This document shows, piece after piece, positions 9,407 to 19,437 of a DNA stretch of 64,000 nt. Positions within the stretch are counted from its first letter, which is position 1, and each line of letters begins with the position of its first letter. The translations under genes and the position numbers were made by a program. The notes beneath the pieces are model-generated. The model saw only the letters and a list, made by a program, of their open reading frames with translations, had not been told where the DNA came from and did no database searches. Source of the DNA: an uncultured Bacteroidota bacterium (GTDB taxonomy: Bacteria > Bacteroidota > Bacteroidia > Bacteroidales > SZUA-534); NCBI GenBank assembly GCA_946414435.1, contig CAMKOM010000004.1, positions 1 through 64,000 on the forward strand, written 5' to 3'.

Positions 9407-10090
9407 CTATATTCTAACGTAAATAGTCTCCCATTCCGACCATTCACCATCGTTATCGCAGACACGGAACTCAATAGTAGCCAAGCCTTTTTCTTTGAAA
9501 ATGTAATTTATCTTGCTGAGCGGAGTAACAACCGAGTAAACAATTTCTGACGGACTGGTAATCCTGTATTCGTACTGTTCAATGCCTCCACCCTTGTTTG
9601 CATCAGTGTCGTAAGATTGACTCAAGTCAATTTCAACTTCTGATTCACTCAAATTCTGAATCAGTTGAGCATTACCCTTAGCAACAGGACGAGTATTGAA
9701 AAAGGCATACAATTGGAAAGACAACTCCGAACTTTTGCCATAAATATCAGTGGCTGTAATTGTACCTTGCACATACCCGATGTCCAGAGCACTGATCCTC
9801 AGTATATTATCAACAAACTCATAATCAAAATTACCCTCAGTGTGAGCCATGGCCAAAACGGGGGCTTTCACATGGACGTCGCTACAGCGGAACTCATAGT
9901 AAAACTCGTGGTTGGTTTTTATTGTATCTAATAATATTTCTGGTGCCAACTGACTGAAATGGTCAGTCCACTCGAACAACGGCGCATCATCAATTTCATA
10001 GAAATAATCTTCGCGATGACAACTGCTAAAGATGATTGTCAGAATCGCACCAAGCAGCAGGCTGTTTTTTACTGTATTGTGTGTTTTCAT
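9407..10090 (-). CDS. Lipoprotein with PKD-like C-terminal domain
   Basis: The 227-residue product begins with a lipoprotein signal peptide; the lipobox is IFSSC (Cys at residue 24). The last 90 residues (DLSQSYDTDANKG to IEFRVCDNDGEW) look like a PKD/Ig-like beta-sandwich, with the Asp-rich turn and final aromatic strands of that fold. It is the last gene of an apparent three-gene operon: the preceding barrel-like gene ends 5 bp upstream and the giant adhesin comes before that. This suggests an accessory surface or periplasmic role for the adhesin. No named family recognised. Confidence 0.7.
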   Translation of the reverse strand: MKTHNTVKNSLLLGAILTIIFSSCHREDYFYEIDDAPLFEWTDHFSQLAPEILLDTIKTNHEFYYEFRCSDVHVKAPVLAMAHTEGNFDYEFVDNILRISALDIGYVQGTITATDIYGKSSELSFQLYAFFNTRPVAKGNAQLIQNLSESEVEIDLSQSYDTDANKGGGIEQYEYRITSPSEIVYSVVTPLSKINYIFKEKGLATIEFRVCDNDGEWSEWETIYVRI

Positions 10091-10095
10091 ATCGG

Positions 10096-10653
10096 TTAAA
10101 ATTTACGGTTGATTTTCGGATGTAAATCGGGCAGAAGCCAACTACCACCTATTGTGAACTGCGGAACAAACTTGTCGATTTTTCCAACGCCAGCACGCTC
10201 CTTGACTTCGAGCCATACAGTCCATTGATAGTTAATGAAATATTTGCATTTGCAACCAAGTTCGGCAAGACACATGAACGATGTTTTTTCTACATCCTCA
10301 ACCTTGCTTTTCATATTGTCGAGACCGATTTGCACGCCCGCAACGCCATCGACATAAAATTTATCGCTATAGTTATAGAAATTATAACATACCTGATTGT
10401 CAATGGCATAACGCATAAATTTTGTAAATTCTTTCGATCCGCCGCTGATGTTCAGGCGCGAGTCGAGACTGACTTTGTCGTTAAACCAATAGGAGTCGCC
10501 AATTGTGCCGCCATAAGAGTGATCCGACATGAAAAAGCCTGCATTAAGCGTGATTGCTCCCTTGATGTGATTGCGCAACGGGTGCGCGCTCAGTCCGCTT
10601 ATACTCACCGCAAGCAAAATTGTCAGCAATGGTTTTAAAATTCCTTTCGTCAT
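10096..10653 (-). CDS. Small exported beta-barrel-like protein, TraO-like
   Basis: The 185-residue product has a signal peptide (about residues 1-23, ending LSA). The rest is made of short amphipathic strands typical of a small outer-membrane barrel. By eye its strand pattern and a few phrases (FYVDGVAGVQIGL; a charged VKER turn before the last strands) resemble TraO of Bacteroides conjugative transposons, but no other transfer gene is present, so I treat this as a shared fold rather than a function. It starts 11 bp after the giant adhesin gene ends and is followed 5 bp later by a lipoprotein gene. It is not the PorP/SprF family that usually partners T9SS adhesins. Confidence 0.55.
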   Translation of the reverse strand: MTKGILKPLLTILLAVSISGLSAHPLRNHIKGAITLNAGFFMSDHSYGGTIGDSYWFNDKVSLDSRLNISGGSKEFTKFMRYAIDNQVCYNFYNYSDKFYVDGVAGVQIGLDNMKSKVEDVEKTSFMCLAELGCKCKYFINYQWTVWLEVKERAGVGKIDKFVPQFTIGGSWLLPDLHPKINRKF

Positions 10654-10664
10654 ATTTTTAATAA

Positions 10665-13600
10665 TTAATATTTAACAATTTCCTCTTGGTGCACAGCACC
10701 GTTGTCGCCAGCTACTATCACCGTGTAGGTTCCTTCTGGGAAAGCAGATATGTCGATACGGGCCGCTGACGAAACCGTTGTCTCAAACACTACTGCACCT
10801 GTGCCGCTGACAATTATCACCTTCGACTCACCTTCGGCCTCAACCATCAGGAAGTCGGCAGCCGGATTTGGATAAACACTGACTGTGTTTTCGCGATCGG
10901 CAGTCACATCGGTTAATGCTTCTCTAACAGTTATGAAATCGTTTTTGGTGCTTTCGGCTACACACCCCTCGCGGCTGGTCAACTGTAAAGTTACAGAGAA
11001 TGAACCACCCTCATTGTAGTAATGCCATGGATCGGTTTCAAACGATCCGTCGGCGCCATCGCCGAAATTCCATTCACATTTCGCGAAATCACTGCCGCTG
11101 TTTGTGAAATGAACCACATCACCTGCATTAACAATTATCTGATCCGACCCAAAATCAGGATTCATCTCAACAACTGTCAGCGTAATTTTCTTTTCATTCA
11201 AAACATCAGCATTGAAGTATGTTCTCAATGTCAGCGTGGTGCTTTCCTCTATCGACTTCAAATTTAAATTTGCTCCATAGCCAATCTGCCAGCCACTGGC
11301 ATCGAACCACTTGTAATCACAACCTTCTACGCCTGAAGCACTGATGCTGACATCATCGCCCTTACAGTAGCGCTCCTTCACGTCAGCCACGGTAATGTCC
11401 GGCACAATAACTTCCAGCTTAACCTGGTTGCTGTTACGAACATCGCCGCCATCAATCACAGCGCGGAAGAACAATGTTGTTTCGGTCAGATTTTCGGGTT
11501 GATAATCGGCTCCGGTTGCACCACTAATTGGTGTGAATCTACTATGGCTATTCATCTTCCAATACCACTGATAGTTTGGTGATTCACCCGTGTCACCGCC
11601 ACTGGCTGCTTCTATGTTTTTAATCAACGGCAACGGTCGCCCTGCGTAGTAGAAATTCTCATTACCGTCAACGGCAATGGTTCCACTTGTAAGCGGCACA
11701 TTTACCTGTATCTCGAACGCCAGTTTCTCCTGACTGCCGCTTATGTCGTAGCGGCGGTAGGTAGTGTTGTACTTCGGCAGCACGCCGATTGTGGGTGTTG
11801 TGTCGGCAATCCGAACAAACACACCATTATCATCTGCCGAACGCTTCTCCCATCGATAGTGATAAACTCCGTCGCCACCACTTGGGGTTCCTCCGCCTAT
11901 CGCTATCGAATCATTATCAACTGTATGCGACGGCGTGGGTGTGGTGCCCGGAGTCAGATCCGGCCAAACATCAATCGATATCACATCGGTGGTTACACTC
12001 TTATTCGGATAGAGCGAATCAGTAACCACGCAGCGGTAATCGGTGGGAACCGTGATGGGTACTGCTAAAACTTGATCGTCGTTGTCCGGAATATTATACC
12101 ATTCGCCATTTACTAAAGATTGCCACTGATAGTCGTAAATACCGCTTCCATTCGCCATTGACACGAGGATGAACGTGGCTGCACCATAAGACACCTTCGG
12201 AGTATAAAACACTGATTCGATTCTCATAGATGCCACCCAGCTGCATTGGAATTCATCTGATGTCTTTTCCTGCGAATCGCTGCCCACAACAACTTTGTAT
12301 TGGTAATTGATGGACGCATCGGTGTTGTTCTCATGATTATCTGTGAACGATGAAGAGTTTGTGCCAACTGGTGTCCAGTCTGATTCAGCATCTTTGCGAT
12401 ACCACTGATAGCTGTAAGTTCCATCACCGCCAGTTGCCCCAATAGTCATATTCACATCGTCGTCGCCATAGACAATGCTGTTGCCGACAGATTGAATGTT
12501 GCTGATTTTCAACGACGGCCGACGGGTGATTTCCACAACATCAGACACATCGGTTTGATTGTCACCAAAAACAATAACTCTGTAGTACATTGTTACCAAT
12601 GCATCGGTTTCGTTATTGCTGGTTTCAACAAATTCAATACCTGCTGCGTCTTCTATATCGGACCATTCATTATTGTCTTCACTCATTTGCCACTGATAAG
12701 CAAACACTCCATCGCCACCTAACGGGAAGGCAACAAGAGAAACATTGTCGCCGCTGTAGGTAGTTACGTCGCCACCCGAGATTGTACCTGCCATCAATGG
12801 CGGACGCCATGTTACAGCAAATGCTTCGGCATAAGCGATTTGGTTGTCGCCGGAAACTTTGATTCGGTAGTATTTTGTTTGATTTGAGCCGCTGAATATG
12901 CAGCTAGTGCCTGTTGCATCCGAAACATTGTTCCAGTTAACATTGTCAACACTCTCTTCCCATTGGTATGAATATTCTCCGTTGCCGCCCGATGCACTGG
13001 CCGACAGGACAACATTACCGCCGCTGTAAGTTTCTGTGGTACCACTGACAACTGCTGACAATGCCGGACGGTATGTCACTGTAACTGACTGTGTCTCTTT
13101 AGTCTGATTATCGCCCGTGATTACCGCACGATAGTATTTTACAAGATTTTCATTTCCCGGATTAATACTGCTCACAACACAAGTCTCAGAGGTTCCTTCC
13201 GTTGTAATGTCACTCCAATTAGAATTGTTGAGACTCTCTTGCCACTGGTAAGTGTAAGAGCCGTTTCCTCCTGACGGACTGACTGCAAGCGTTACACCAC
13301 CACCGCTATTGGTTGTTGTGCCTCCGCCGGTTATTGCTCCTGCCACCAATTCCGGACGCCATGTTACTAAAACAGACTGCGATTCCTTTGTCTGGCCGTC
13401 GCCAGTAACCACAACTCTGTAGTATTTGCTTTGATTGTAGCCTGTTACGGAATATGATTTATACATTGCGTTGATGATATCGGTCCACGATGAGTTGTCA
13501 TCGCTTTGCTGCCACTGATAACTAAATACTTCATCACCACCCGACGGATTAGCAATGAGTTCGACTTCAGATCCGTAACTATAGGAACCGCCACCAACAA

Positions 13601-16600
13601 TGTCGCCAGCCACCAATGCCGGACGCCAAGTTACAGCGAATGCTTCAGTGTATATGATTTGGCTGTCGCCAGACACTTTGACACGGAAATATTTGGTCTG
13701 ACCTGAACCGCTGACTTGGCACGTCTCGCCATTTGCACTTGAAATTTCATTCCAACTGATGTGGTCGGCGCTTACTTCCCACTGATAAGAGTAATTGCCA
13801 TTGCCGCCAGAAGGATTTGCCGTAAGCACGACATTACCACCACTGTAGATGGTTGTTATGCCACTGATTGTAGCCGCTAAAGCAGGACGATATGTTACCG
13901 TAACTGATGGTGTTTCTTTGGTCTGACCATCGCCAGTAATCACTGCACGATAGTATTTCTTAAGATTTTCATTTCCCGGATTTACACTGCTTACAACACA
14001 AGTTTTAGAGGTTCCGCCTGATGTGATATCACTCCAATCGGAATTATTGATGCTCTCTTGCCACTGATAAGCAAAAGAACCGTCACCACCCGACGGATTG
14101 GCTGTAAGAGTCACGCTGCCACTGCTATAGGTGGTCTGACCGCCACCGCCGATGGTTCCGGCAGCCAATTCAGGTCTCCAAGTAACTGAAACCGACTGCG
14201 ATTCCTTTGTCTGGCCATCACCGGTTACCACAACTCTGTAGTATTTGCTTTGATTGTAACCAACTACGGCATATGATTTTCCTGCAGCACCTGATATATT
14301 GACCCACGAAGAATTATTAGAACTTTCCTGCCATTGATAGGCATAGTTATGATCACCACCCGACGGATTAGCCGTGAGCACGACTTCGGCACCATAACCA
14401 TAGGAACCGCCACCGCTGATGGCTCCGGCCACCAATGCCGGACGCCATACTACATTCACCGATGCCGAATTAACCGTAACACCATTGTTGGTTACCTGAA
14501 CGCGGTAAATCCTCGACAAATCGGTATTACCCGTGTTGGCAGTGCTTACGATACATGTCTGATCGTTCGCCCCAGATATGTTATTCCATGTGGAATTATC
14601 ATATACCTGCCACTGATAAGCATAGTTGTTATCCAAGCCTCCCGAAGGATGCGCTGTTAGCGTTACGTTGCCACCACTGTAGGTGGTTGTGGCACCCGTG
14701 ATGCCACCTGCCGACAATGCCGCTCCCCACGTTATCGAAACGGCAGATGATTCTTTGGTTTGATGGTCGCCTCCAACTTCTACTTTATAGAATTTTGTCT
14801 CATCAGAACCTGATACTGAGCATGTTTTGCTTGTTTCCCCAGAAATGAGGCTCCAACTGGTGCCATCGTAGCTTTGTTTCCATATGTAGGTGTACGTGCC
14901 ATTGCCACCCGAAGGATTAGCTGTAAGGGTTATGCTGTTGTTACTATTAGTTGTAATATTACCACCAGTAATGTCGCCTGCCACCAATGCCGGACGCCAT
15001 ACCAAAAAAACATGCCCAGATGTTGCCGTTTGACCACCGCTGCTAACCACTACCCGGTAATACCATCCTATAAGATCGCTCCCCGAGTTTGTTTTAATTG
15101 GCATACAATCGTTTCCGGTAAATGTAGTGTTGCTCCACGATGAATTATCTTCACTCTCTTGCCATTGGTAGGTATACGTACCATCTCCGCCCGAAGGAGC
15201 AACCCAAAACGGTATTACACCGCCGCTATAGGTTTCCGTCCAATTGCAATTAATCCCGCCTATCACCAATTGGGCGTGCCAGGTTACCGAAGTAGATGTT
15301 GATGTAACCGTCTGATTATCTCCGGTTATTACCACTCGGTAGTATTTTGTTTGATTGCTGCCAGATGCAGAATATGTGCGGTTTGTGGCATAGGATATAT
15401 TGCTCCACGATGAATTATTGCTACTCTCTTGCCATTGATAAGTGTATGAACCGTTACCGCCCAACGGATTGGCCGTTAATGTGGCTTGCTTGCCATAGCC
15501 ATAGGTGCCTCCACCTGTTATGCTGCCTGCCACCAATGCCGGACGCCATGTTACCATGACAGATGACGTATATTGAGCAGGATCGGTTGAACAGCTGACT
15601 TGTACGCGATAGTATTTTGTAAGATTTGTACTCCCGGAATTTGTGTTGCTTGCCGCATATGTACTACTAGTTCCGTTTGATGCCACATTGCTCCACGACG
15701 AGTTGTTGTCGCTCACCTGCCACTGATAAGTGTACGATCCACTACCTCCCGATGCGCTTACAGAAAGATTTATGCTGCCTCCACTATTGGTTGCAGTACC
15801 ACCCCCGTTGATAGTCCCCACATAAAAAGGACTGCACCACTTTACCGAAACCGATTGTGATGTGGCGGTTTGGCTGTCGCCTTTAATTATTACCCGATAG
15901 TATTTTGTTTGATTTTGACCTGATACCGAATATGTACGTTTTGTGGCATTGGCAATATCGTTCCACGACGAGTTGTTGCTGCTCTCTTGCCATTGGTAGG
16001 AATATGTGTCGTTACCACCCGACGGATTGGCCGTTAATGTGACCTGTTTGCCATAGCCATATGTGCCTCCACCTGTTATGCTGCCAGCCTTCAATGACGG
16101 ACGCCAATACACTGGTGGAAATTGATAGGTTTCGGTTTGATTTAAACAAGTCACCCGCAAACGGTATTGTTTTGCAAGATTTGTACTCCCCGTGTTTGTG
16201 TTTTTTGCATTATAAATGTCTGATCGTCCAGTTTCTTCGCTGCCTGTACCATAAGATGGAACATTACTCCACGATGATCCATCGTTACTTACCTGCCACT
16301 GATAGGCATAGGAGCCGTTTCCGCCTGTTACAATGCCCTTCATTTTAATAGCACCACCACTATAAGTGGTACTTTGGCTAAGACCCGCTCCAGCCCAGCT
16401 TAGTGCAGGATACCATGTTACTGCAATAGATCCTGAATATTTGTTTGCGCATCCTTTTGCAACCATCACACGGTAATACATAACTAATGTTCCACTCGTG
16501 GTCTTTGTTATTGCATAATCTTTTCCAGAATAACCACAGCTTGTCCAAGATGATCCATCAGTACTTTCCTCCCACGAATAAGAATATTTATCACCTGAAG

Positions 16601-17345
16601 GTCCGGCAAATAGATTAGCACTATAGCCGCTAATGGAATATCTATTCGTCCAACCAATTGCAGCTGAAAACTCCGGTTCGATTGTCAGATAAACGCTGGC
16701 CGATGTTTTGGTTTGATTATCGCTGGTAATCTTAACACGATAATATTTTGTAACATTTGAGCTTCCGCTGTTTTTGGGGTACAACATCTGCCATTTAGAT
16801 GTACTACCACCTGAAATATCAGTCCATGATGAATTGTTACTGCTTTCTTGCCATTGGTAGGTGTAGGTACCGTTACCTCCCGACGGATTTGCAGTAAGAG
16901 TAACACCACAACCTTCACCGCCAACTGTTTTGTTACCACCACTAATACTGCCTACAACCAATGCCGGACGCCATCTCGCTTGTAATGACGGTGACGTTAC
17001 TGTTTGGCCTGATCTTTTAATTATTACACGATAATATTTCTTAAGAACTGTACTTCCAGTATTTACATTGTTTGCATAATAGTCCCAATAATATCCCGAC
17101 TCCGGCGGAATTCCCATATTACCGGAAACAGGAACATTACTCCAATTTGAATTGTCATCACTCACTTGCCATTGGTAACTACAATTCGAATTGCCAATAT
17201 TTACGGATACAGATAAAGTCAAATTGCCTCCACTGTAGGTTTCCCCGCTTCCTGCGCTCATTCCAACTATATAGAAATCGGCAGCATACATATTGTTGAT
17301 ACACAACAACAAGATACCTAATGTTTTCAGAAATACTTTTTTCAT
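10665..17345 (-). CDS. Giant T9SS-secreted adhesin with about 21 Ig-like repeats
   Basis: The 2226-residue product has a signal peptide (about residues 1-21). It then carries about 21 repeats of 80-100 residues, each with the landmarks LTANPSGGxGxYxYQWQ, SSW, TKYYRV and a final VxW. These resemble the Ig-like repeats of SprB-type cell-surface adhesins. The repeats are most alike in the middle and degenerate towards the C-terminus. A PKD domain follows (residues about 2065-2140; WNFGDG). The last 72 residues are a type A T9SS sorting domain (VYPNPAADFLMV, then PEGTYTVIV). The predicted fate is export by Sec, then T9SS, and attachment at the cell surface. It is the first gene of an apparent operon with a barrel-like protein and a lipoprotein. 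Ligand and role in adhesion or movement are unknown. Confidence 0.88.
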   Translation of the reverse strand: MKKVFLKTLGILLLCINNMYAADFYIVGMSAGSGETYSGGNLTLSVSVNIGNSNCSYQWQVSDDNSNWSNVPVSGNMGIPPESGYYWDYYANNVNTGSTVLKKYYRVIIKRSGQTVTSPSLQARWRPALVVGSISGGNKTVGGEGCGVTLTANPSGGNGTYTYQWQESSNNSSWTDISGGSTSKWQMLYPKNSGSSNVTKYYRVKITSDNQTKTSASVYLTIEPEFSAAIGWTNRYSISGYSANLFAGPSGDKYSYSWEESTDGSSWTSCGYSGKDYAITKTTSGTLVMYYRVMVAKGCANKYSGSIAVTWYPALSWAGAGLSQSTTYSGGAIKMKGIVTGGNGSYAYQWQVSNDGSSWSNVPSYGTGSEETGRSDIYNAKNTNTGSTNLAKQYRLRVTCLNQTETYQFPPVYWRPSLKAGSITGGGTYGYGKQVTLTANPSGGNDTYSYQWQESSNNSSWNDIANATKRTYSVSGQNQTKYYRVIIKGDSQTATSQSVSVKWCSPFYVGTINGGGTATNSGGSINLSVSASGGSGSYTYQWQVSDNNSSWSNVASNGTSSTYAASNTNSGSTNLTKYYRVQVSCSTDPAQYTSSVMVTWRPALVAGSITGGGTYGYGKQATLTANPLGGNGSYTYQWQESSNNSSWSNISYATNRTYSASGSNQTKYYRVVITGDNQTVTSTSTSVTWHAQLVIGGINCNWTETYSGGVIPFWVAPSGGDGTYTYQWQESEDNSSWSNTTFTGNDCMPIKTNSGSDLIGWYYRVVVSSGGQTATSGHVFLVWRPALVAGDITGGNITTNSNNSITLTANPSGGNGTYTYIWKQSYDGTSWSLISGETSKTCSVSGSDETKFYKVEVGGDHQTKESSAVSITWGAALSAGGITGATTTYSGGNVTLTAHPSGGLDNNYAYQWQVYDNSTWNNISGANDQTCIVSTANTGNTDLSRIYRVQVTNNGVTVNSASVNVVWRPALVAGAISGGGSYGYGAEVVLTANPSGGDHNYAYQWQESSNNSSWVNISGAAGKSYAVVGYNQSKYYRVVVTGDGQTKESQSVSVTWRPELAAGTIGGGGQTTYSSGSVTLTANPSGGDGSFAYQWQESINNSDWSDITSGGTSKTCVVSSVNPGNENLKKYYRAVITGDGQTKETPSVTVTYRPALAATISGITTIYSGGNVVLTANPSGGNGNYSYQWEVSADHISWNEISSANGETCQVSGSGQTKYFRVKVSGDSQIIYTEAFAVTWRPALVAGDIVGGGSYSYGSEVELIANPSGGDEVFSYQWQQSDDNSSWTDIINAMYKSYSVTGYNQSKYYRVVVTGDGQTKESQSVLVTWRPELVAGAITGGGTTTNSGGGVTLAVSPSGGNGSYTYQWQESLNNSNWSDITTEGTSETCVVSSINPGNENLVKYYRAVITGDNQTKETQSVTVTYRPALSAVVSGTTETYSGGNVVLSASASGGNGEYSYQWEESVDNVNWNNVSDATGTSCIFSGSNQTKYYRIKVSGDNQIAYAEAFAVTWRPPLMAGTISGGDVTTYSGDNVSLVAFPLGGDGVFAYQWQMSEDNNEWSDIEDAAGIEFVETSNNETDALVTMYYRVIVFGDNQTDVSDVVEITRRPSLKISNIQSVGNSIVYGDDDVNMTIGATGGDGTYSYQWYRKDAESDWTPVGTNSSSFTDNHENNTDASINYQYKVVVGSDSQEKTSDEFQCSWVASMRIESVFYTPKVSYGAATFILVSMANGSGIYDYQWQSLVNGEWYNIPDNDDQVLAVPITVPTDYRCVVTDSLYPNKSVTTDVISIDVWPDLTPGTTPTPSHTVDNDSIAIGGGTPSGGDGVYHYRWEKRSADDNGVFVRIADTTPTIGVLPKYNTTYRRYDISGSQEKLAFEIQVNVPLTSGTIAVDGNENFYYAGRPLPLIKNIEAASGGDTGESPNYQWYWKMNSHSRFTPISGATGADYQPENLTETTLFFRAVIDGGDVRNSNQVKLEVIVPDITVADVKERYCKGDDVSISASGVEGCDYKWFDASGWQIGYGANLNLKSIEESTTLTLRTYFNADVLNEKKITLTVVEMNPDFGSDQIIVNAGDVVHFTNSGSDFAKCEWNFGDGADGSFETDPWHYYNEGGSFSVTLQLTSREGCVAESTKNDFITVREALTDVTADRENTVSVYPNPAADFLMVEAEGESKVIIVSGTGAVVFETTVSSAARIDISAFPEGTYTVIVAGDNGAVHQEEIVKY

Positions 17346-17524
17346 GGCGAATGTGTTATTAGATTAGACGATTAGTTGCTTAATAGACAAAACAGCCAAC
17401 AAGGCGACAACGCTCCAAAGCGAACGCACACCATCACTAATAGTGAAACTCACATAGTAAAAAATTAGCCATTTTGTTGTTTTTTCCCGATTAAGTTGCC
17501 AGCCAGTTGCGGGCTAACGACTTT

Positions 17525-17555
17525 CAAAGGTAGGAATCATTTTCAAAAAAACAAA
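17525..17555 (-). promoter_or_regulatory. Promoter of the giant adhesin operon
   Basis: On the minus strand TTTG (17555-17552), a 19-bp spacer and TACCTTTG (17532-17525) fit the Bacteroidota consensus exactly. The start codon is at 17345, so the mRNA leader would be about 175 nt. That leader contains a small palindrome (TCACTA-A-TAGTGA, 17434-17446). Confidence 0.7.
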
Positions 17556-17574
17556 TTTTTGCGCTAGTTTTTGC

Positions 17575-18297
17575 TTAATAATCAGCGCCTTCGTTCATTC
17601 CTTCTTTCGGCACGTAGTATTCTTTAACCTCGTCGGTGCGCTGCGGCAGAATGTTAAACACCAATCCAACCGAGCCTCCCAATTCCGTCAGCCGTGAAGC
17701 CTGAATGCCATTGGGCTGTTTTTTGAAAATGTTCTGTCCGCCAGCAATCTGCAGGTCGTACCTCACATCGGCGAAAGCCGAAAAACGCTGCCCGATGTTT
17801 ACTCTGAAACCCAAGCCCGCCTTGTTTCCAAAATCAATTTTGCGGACTTTCTGATTATACAAATCGTAAGGATTATTGGCAATGTAAGTGTCAAAATTCC
17901 TGGTTGTTGTCTTTTCTTCTTGCTTGAAGGCGATGTACGGTCCCAACACTCCGTAAATTCGGAACCAACTGCGGCCTATTTCGAAATGTGTCATCACCGG
18001 CACTTCAATGTAGGAGAGCTCGCGTTTGTATTCAACGTCATCAGCATCTTTATCCTTTTCACGCCAGCCCTTAACCGCATAGTTCACCTCAACCTGTATG
18101 CCTGCGTTACTCTTGTCGTTGAAAATACCTACAACACCGAAATTCGGCTCATAGAGCGCCACCTGATTGCCAGTGAGTGCGGGCGGCTCAAAGTTTGCCC
18201 CAAACGCACCATAGCCGGCTCTCAGACCCACCGAAAGCTGCGCCGCCGCCGTTGCTGCCACACACATTGCCAATATCGAAATAAGAAAGCGTTTCAT
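17575..18297 (-). CDS. PorT-like outer-membrane beta-barrel protein
   Basis: The 240-residue product has a signal peptide (residues 1-19, ending AAA) and the features of the PorT / OMP_b-brl_2 group: an N-terminal GLRAGYG strand, the phrase LSYIEVPVM near residue 92, GxLGPYIAF, and an alternating polar/hydrophobic pattern. Several members are T9SS parts, but most proteins with this fold have unknown function, so I do not call it PorT. The C-terminal tail after the last strand (about 20 charged residues) is longer than usual. A -7 element (TAGTTTTG, 18315-18308) lies close to the start. Confidence 0.75.
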   Translation of the reverse strand: MKRFLISILAMCVAATAAAQLSVGLRAGYGAFGANFEPPALTGNQVALYEPNFGVVGIFNDKSNAGIQVEVNYAVKGWREKDKDADDVEYKRELSYIEVPVMTHFEIGRSWFRIYGVLGPYIAFKQEEKTTTRNFDTYIANNPYDLYNQKVRKIDFGNKAGLGFRVNIGQRFSAFADVRYDLQIAGGQNIFKKQPNGIQASRLTELGGSVGLVFNILPQRTDEVKEYYVPKEGMNEGADY

Positions 18298-18307
18298 ACT
18301 TACGCGC

Positions 18308-18315
18308 CAAAACTA
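18308..18315 (-). promoter_or_regulatory. Probable -7 element of the PorT-like gene
   Basis: Minus-strand TAGTTTTG, about 10 bp before the start codon, so the leader would be very short. Confidence 0.5.
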
Positions 18316-18417
18316 CAAGAAAAATGGCAACCGACATGCAAAATCTTTCTTCTGTCGGCTCTTTTATTGTTGCGGATAAATCCGTTGTTGCTACTTTAGC
18401 ATCCATTCAAAACCTTA

Positions 18418-19374
18418 ATGGCGATGAGAATAAAAACAGGTTCGATATTGAGATTGGCTGTGGCTGCGCTCTCGCTGGCGTTCATCGGTTGGAAAGTATA
18501 TGCGCAACTATCCGTCAATGATACTCTTGTTGCGTACCGCCCGGCCATCGTTCCGCTGCTGGCGGCAGTAGCTCTTATGCCGCTCAACTGGCTGCTCGAA
18601 ACGCACAAATGGCAGGTTTTGACATCTCATCTCCAACCTCTCAATGTCGGCACGTCACTCAAATCAGTTTTGGCGGGGCTGGCCGTTTCAATGCTCACGC
18701 CTAATCGTGTGGGCGATTTTGCAGGGCGCATTGCATGGCTTAAACCCGAGAACCGCACCGCGGGGACCATGTCGGCGTTTGTGGGCAGTTGCGCACAAAT
18801 GATTGCACTCGCTCTATTGGGAACTCTTGCTTTTTGCCTTAAACCAGTTCTGCCCGATTTTTTGGAGTTGTTCGCCAGGAATTTCACCATAACGGCCGTT
18901 GTACTTGTTGTATTGGTAATTACGGCATGCGGAATATATTTCTTCATTGGCGTAGTGGCAGCCCGATTCCAATTTGACCGTTGGCCATGGCTCGAGCGAT
19001 TTGTTCAGGCTGCCGGCCAACACACTAAACAACAACTCTTCACTGCGTTAGTTTTATCAATTTGTCGCTCTATTGTTTTTATATTCCAACTCCACCTGAT
19101 GCTTCAATCGATGGGCACTGACCTGGCTGCAACCGACACCTTCCGCTCCATCGCACTCATGTATTGCTTTGTTTCGGTTGTTCCCACTTATGCTCTCGCC
19201 GAATGGGGTGTTCGCGGCTCAATGGCACTGCTCTTCATTGCCCCTCTCGGCGGGCTGCCAACCCAAATTGTTGCAGCAACCATGATACTTTGGTTCATAA
19301 ATGTTGCCGCACCAGCAGCTGCCGGGGCTGTTCTGTTTGTGCTGCCAGAGACAAAAATATCCCGGCTTAATTGA
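18418..19374 (+). CDS. LPG-synthase-type integral membrane protein (PF03706/UPF0104-like)
   Basis: The 318-residue product is hydrophobic throughout, with about eight predicted membrane segments. It matches the flippase-like membrane region of lysylphosphatidylglycerol synthases: the phrases NWLLETHKWQ, a LTPNRVGDFAGR loop, and YALAEWGVRG are characteristic. The catalytic transferase domain of MprF is absent, as in most UPF0104 proteins, so a lipid-handling or glycolipid role is possible but unproven. Start at ATG 18418; a second ATG six bases downstream is equally possible. The gene is divergent from the PorT-like gene and ends in a terminator. Confidence 0.8.
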   Translation: MAMRIKTGSILRLAVAALSLAFIGWKVYAQLSVNDTLVAYRPAIVPLLAAVALMPLNWLLETHKWQVLTSHLQPLNVGTSLKSVLAGLAVSMLTPNRVGDFAGRIAWLKPENRTAGTMSAFVGSCAQMIALALLGTLAFCLKPVLPDFLELFARNFTITAVVLVVLVITACGIYFFIGVVAARFQFDRWPWLERFVQAAGQHTKQQLFTALVLSICRSIVFIFQLHLMLQSMGTDLAATDTFRSIALMYCFVSVVPTYALAEWGVRGSMALLFIAPLGGLPTQIVAATMILWFINVAAPAAAGAVLFVLPETKISRLN

Positions 19375-19389
19375 GACTCCGGCTATTAA

Positions 19390-19417
19390 AAAAGGCGACC
19401 TTTCGAAGCCGCCTTTT
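19390..19417. terminator. Bidirectional terminator between convergent genes
   Basis: AAAAGGCG pairs with CGCCTTTT. It lies between the UPF0104-like gene (plus) and the DUF349 gene (minus). Confidence 0.75.
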
Positions 19418-19437
19418 AATATTTACCAATCAATTTG

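Noticed and set aside
10096-10653. TraO-like protein as sign of a conjugative transposon
   Set aside because: No other transfer, mobilisation, integrase or attachment-site feature is present, and the gene is embedded in an adhesin operon.
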